Shown here piece by piece: positions 61,599 to 64,000 of a stretch of 64,000 bases of DNA (positions are counted from its first letter, which is position 1; the number at the start of each line of letters is the position of its first letter). The notes under the pieces are model-generated. The model worked only from the letters and a program-made list of their open reading frames with translations, was not told the DNA's origin and searched no databases. This DNA is from Planctomycetota bacterium. Lineage in GTDB: Bacteria > Planctomycetota > B15-G4 > SIAN01. Position numbers and translations under genes: made by a program. The DNA lies in contig JANQQL010000025.1 in NCBI GenBank assembly GCA_028289345.1, positions 372,001 through 436,000 on the forward strand. The letters are read 5' to 3'.

Positions 61599-64000
61599 CC
61601 CCTCGGAACTCCGAGTCATCGACCTGACTCTTTCGTGGCTCCTGACATTTGCACTGCACAGCACGGTGCTGCTCGGATCGGTGTGGTGTCTGACCCGTTG
61701 GCGAGGTCTCTCCGAACACCTTCGCGAGTCGCTTTGGAAAACCGCGTTGCTGGGCGGACTTCTGACGAGCAGTGTCCAAGTGTTCGGAGAACAAGAGTTC
61801 TTCGGGGGCTCCTGGTCGCTCTGGCGTCCAGACGCATCCGAGCAGCTTGTCGCAGACCTTTCAGGCACGGATTCCTCGCTGACGAACGAGGGCTCTCGGT
61901 CTTGGAGGAACGCGTCTCGGGTCTCCTCGGAAGAAGAGCTTCGCGATTCCTTCCGCACTGGACCATCGAGCCTTCGGCGAGGGACGGGTTCCGGTCGCAT
62001 TCGTCGAGAGGGACCCCAGTGGTTGCAACCGGCGTGGTCGCTCGAGCCTTCGGCTTCCGGGACGTCCGAGTGGGACGACGCCCCGCGAGCCCGCGACAGA
62101 CAGGAACGGAGGAACTCGGCTCGAGGGGAGAAAGCGAACTCTCGGGTCCGTGGGGAGGACGCCGACTGGCAAGGCTCTCCGGCGGCTCTCGAACTGTCCG
62201 CCCCTGGATTCCATCAGGACCCAGAACCGGATCGCCCCGAGACAATCGACGAAGACGTCGGACCAGTGTTCGCGCCGGCGGACAGAGCATTTGCAGCACT
62301 GCCCACGGCCGGAAAACCGGACTCGGCAATGACCGGCGGGGCGTTCGATCAGAAGGCACGTGGGTTGTTGTTTGGCTTGCCCCGATTGGTTTGGCTTCCA
62401 TTGGCAGGAATGCTGATCTGGCTGACCGTGGCACTCGGCCTGGTGCTGCGCATTGGCCTGCTCAAGTTCCGAATCCGTCGCCGACTGGCCAGCCGAACCG
62501 AGCTCCGAGGCCACCCCATGGTCGAAACCCTGGCCGGTCTTTGCCGGCAAGCGGGAATCAAACGCAGGATCCGGCTGTCTTGTTCGTCCCGCATTTCCGG
62601 CCCGATCTCCTTGAGTTCGCAAGAGATCTGCGTGCCGCGGGCAGTCCTCGACCACATGCCTCCGAAACAACAACGGGGCATTCTCGCTCATGAGTTGGCT
62701 CACGTGGTCCGCCGCGATCCTTCGTGGCTGTCCTGGACCGCGCTGTTGCAAGACGTGTTTTTCTTTCAGCCTCTGGTTCGCGTTGCTCGGCGAGAGCTGC
62801 AGATCTCCGCGGAGTACCTGTGTGACGAGTGGGCTGCTCATCAAACCGGTGAGAGTTTGACCCTTGCGCGTTGTTTGGCGGAAGTCGCCGGTTGGTTGGA
62901 GAAGCCGTCGCCGATTCCCATGGTTGCTTCCATGGCAGATGACGGCTCCTTGTTGATGTCTCGTATTCGAAGATTGCTCAACGAGCAGGCGTGTCCGCGC
63001 CCGCCTGTTCGATCCTTTGGGAGGATTCTCATGTCGACTTCGCTCCTTGTTTTGGTTGCCGGCCTGGTGCCGCGCGTGGCAGCGGTGGAACAGCCGCCCG
63101 TCGCGCCGCGACCGGTCGCTCCTCCTGCCCTCGTGCAGAACTTGCCGCCGGCGTTGGCACCTTCGGCGGTCGCCCCGGCACAGTTTCCCGAGGCCCGGGA
63201 ACCCAGCTTCCCCGCGGCTCCGAGGGCCCCGCTGCCGTCCGCTTTCCCGGTCGTCGAAGACCCGATGGCGGAAGCGGAAGAGTGGCTCGTTGCTCAGAAG
63301 CCGGCGGCCCCCGCATTTCCTGCTCGGGTCGAGCCTGTCGATGCCCGTCCCGCCGTCGCCGATCCCTTCGCGCCAATCGCCACGCAACCGGCCGTGCCGT
63401 CTCCATTCGAGCCGGTTGTTCCGGAGGCGATGGCAGGCGGGCCCCTGGAACCAGTTCCCGCACCGCGCGCGGCGTTTCCCTCTTGGTTTGGAATGCAGGA
63501 GCGGACCCGCGGCAGGATGCTCGGAGTCACGTTGGACGAGATCAGTCGCGGAGAACTGGCCGAGCTGGGAGTGAAAGGCAGCGGCCTTCGAATCGAGAGT
63601 GTGGTCGAGAACTCGGCCGCGGAGAACTCCGGCTTGGAGGCGGGTGACGTCATCACCTGGGTGAATGACGACAGCGCGAACCTGGATTCCCTGTTGGAGC
63701 ACATTCGTGGCGGCGACGACGTCATGGAACTCGTGGTTGTTCGCGATGGTCGCTCCCGAGAGATCACGGTGGAGTGGAGTGACGGGGCTCCGTCACCGCG
63801 AGCACCGCGGTCCCAAGGAATGCGTCGCGGACGGGTTCCGGACCCACCCCGAGAGGCTCCCTCTCCGAGGGAACCACGAGAACCGCGTGAGCCACGGGAA
63901 CGGCCCGAGCGGCCCGAGCGGCAGGAACGAATGGAGCGGGGGGAAAGGCCGGAACGTCCCGAGCGACCGGAGCGGCGCGAACGATCCGAAAGATCTGGTC
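61588..64000 (+). CDS. M56 (BlaR1-like) membrane peptidase with PDZ domain, 3'-truncated
   Basis: At least 804 residues, open at the window end. ATG 61588 follows GGAGGAG and overlaps the repressor gene. Two early membrane helices (LTFALHSTVLLGSVWCL and nearby) are followed by a ~180-residue hydrophilic insert, another helix (LPLAGMLIWLTVALGLVL), the zinc site HELAH with ISAEYLCDEWAAH, and a further helix near residue 480. A Pro/Ala-rich linker leads to a PDZ domain (LGVTLDEIS, VVENSAAENSGLEAGDVI), then a tail of repeated PRE/PER triplets. BlaR1 normally ends in a penicillin-binding sensor; here a PDZ takes that place. Confidence 0.87.
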   Translation, partial: MIPDPSELRVIDLTLSWLLTFALHSTVLLGSVWCLTRWRGLSEHLRESLWKTALLGGLLTSSVQVFGEQEFFGGSWSLWRPDASEQLVADLSGTDSSLTNEGSRSWRNASRVSSEEELRDSFRTGPSSLRRGTGSGRIRREGPQWLQPAWSLEPSASGTSEWDDAPRARDRQERRNSARGEKANSRVRGEDADWQGSPAALELSAPGFHQDPEPDRPETIDEDVGPVFAPADRAFAALPTAGKPDSAMTGGAFDQKARGLLFGLPRLVWLPLAGMLIWLTVALGLVLRIGLLKFRIRRRLASRTELRGHPMVETLAGLCRQAGIKRRIRLSCSSRISGPISLSSQEICVPRAVLDHMPPKQQRGILAHELAHVVRRDPSWLSWTALLQDVFFFQPLVRVARRELQISAEYLCDEWAAHQTGESLTLARCLAEVAGWLEKPSPIPMVASMADDGSLLMSRIRRLLNEQACPRPPVRSFGRILMSTSLLVLVAGLVPRVAAVEQPPVAPRPVAPPALVQNLPPALAPSAVAPAQFPEAREPSFPAAPRAPLPSAFPVVEDPMAEAEEWLVAQKPAAPAFPARVEPVDARPAVADPFAPIATQPAVPSPFEPVVPEAMAGGPLEPVPAPRAAFPSWFGMQERTRGRMLGVTLDEISRGELAELGVKGSGLRIESVVENSAAENSGLEAGDVITWVNDDSANLDSLLEHIRGGDDVMELVVVRDGRSREITVEWSDGAPSPRAPRSQGMRRGRVPDPPREAPSPREPREPREPRERPERPERQERMERGERPERPERPERRERSERSG

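Noticed and set aside
61861..63702. A 613-codon open frame on the minus strand opposite the M56 gene
   Set aside because: The plus strand encodes HELAH, PDZ and membrane helices in one frame. The antisense product has low complexity and no motif.
1..64000. CRISPR array, rRNA, transposase or prophage
   Set aside because: No regularly spaced repeats, rRNA signatures, transposase or integrase motifs, or phage structural genes were found. The only repeats are the diverged intergenic family described above.

Overview
This is a GC-rich bacterial chromosome segment with about 50 protein genes, no rRNA, tRNA or CRISPR array that I could recognise, and no transposase or integrase. The gene set suggests a Planctomycetota bacterium. 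It has two CRTAC1-like FG-GAP/UnbV proteins, two sulfatase-fold proteins, large secreted beta-propeller and lamin-tail proteins, a PEP-CTERM-like tail, a BlaI/M56 pair and many single-gene transcription units separated by 200-450 bp gaps. The C-terminal domain of the lamin-tail protein resembles a tail I associate with planctomycete secreted proteins. The assignment is an inference from gene content, not from a marker gene.

Layout. 1-5.3 kb: 3' end of an ABC-F ATPase, an OPT-family transporter, and a VIT-domain membrane protein with a PEP-CTERM-like end. 5.3-11.2 kb: two translationally coupled secreted proteins, a LytS/LytTR two-component pair, then chorismate synthase coupled to a NUDIX hydrolase. 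11.3-11.6 kb: a pair of inverted copies of a dispersed intergenic repeat. 11.6-25 kb: M14 peptidase, beta-helix-like secreted protein, DUF952 protein, a twin-propeller protein, a TPR/FG-GAP/UnbV protein, a zinc-ribbon protein and a 1003-residue protein with eight carboxypeptidase-regulatory-like repeats. 25-28.7 kb: GT2 glycosyltransferase, proC and an HDOD-receiver-GGDEF regulator, all on the minus strand.

28.9-32.1 kb holds the clearest pathway: overlapping senA, senB and egtD, a selenoneine cluster. EgtD makes hercynine, SenB makes a selenosugar and SenA joins them. The selenophosphate synthetase (SenC/SelD) is not in the window.

32.5-42.5 kb: a DUF2235 lipase-like protein, a YjbR-like protein with a histone-like basic tail, hydrolases, a GNAT acetyltransferase, a PagL-like lipid A deacylase, a double M16 peptidase, and trmL with a Lon-substrate-domain protein. 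42.8-47.3 kb: an overlapping operon of a GT39 membrane glycosyltransferase, a TPR lipoprotein and an FG-GAP/UnbV lipoprotein. This separates on two genes what the 18-20 kb gene carries on one. 47.3-48 kb: XRE regulator and membrane protein with an AT-rich palindrome at the promoter.

48.3-60.6 kb: secreted proteins, a sulfatase-fold protein with Thr at the usual Cys position, a four-gene GT39/ATL/DUF493 unit, tex, an unknown protein and a Cys-type sulfatase flanked by inverted copies of the dispersed repeat. 61.2-64 kb: BlaI-type repressor overlapping an M56 peptidase that carries a PDZ domain and a Pro/Glu/Arg tail and runs off the window.
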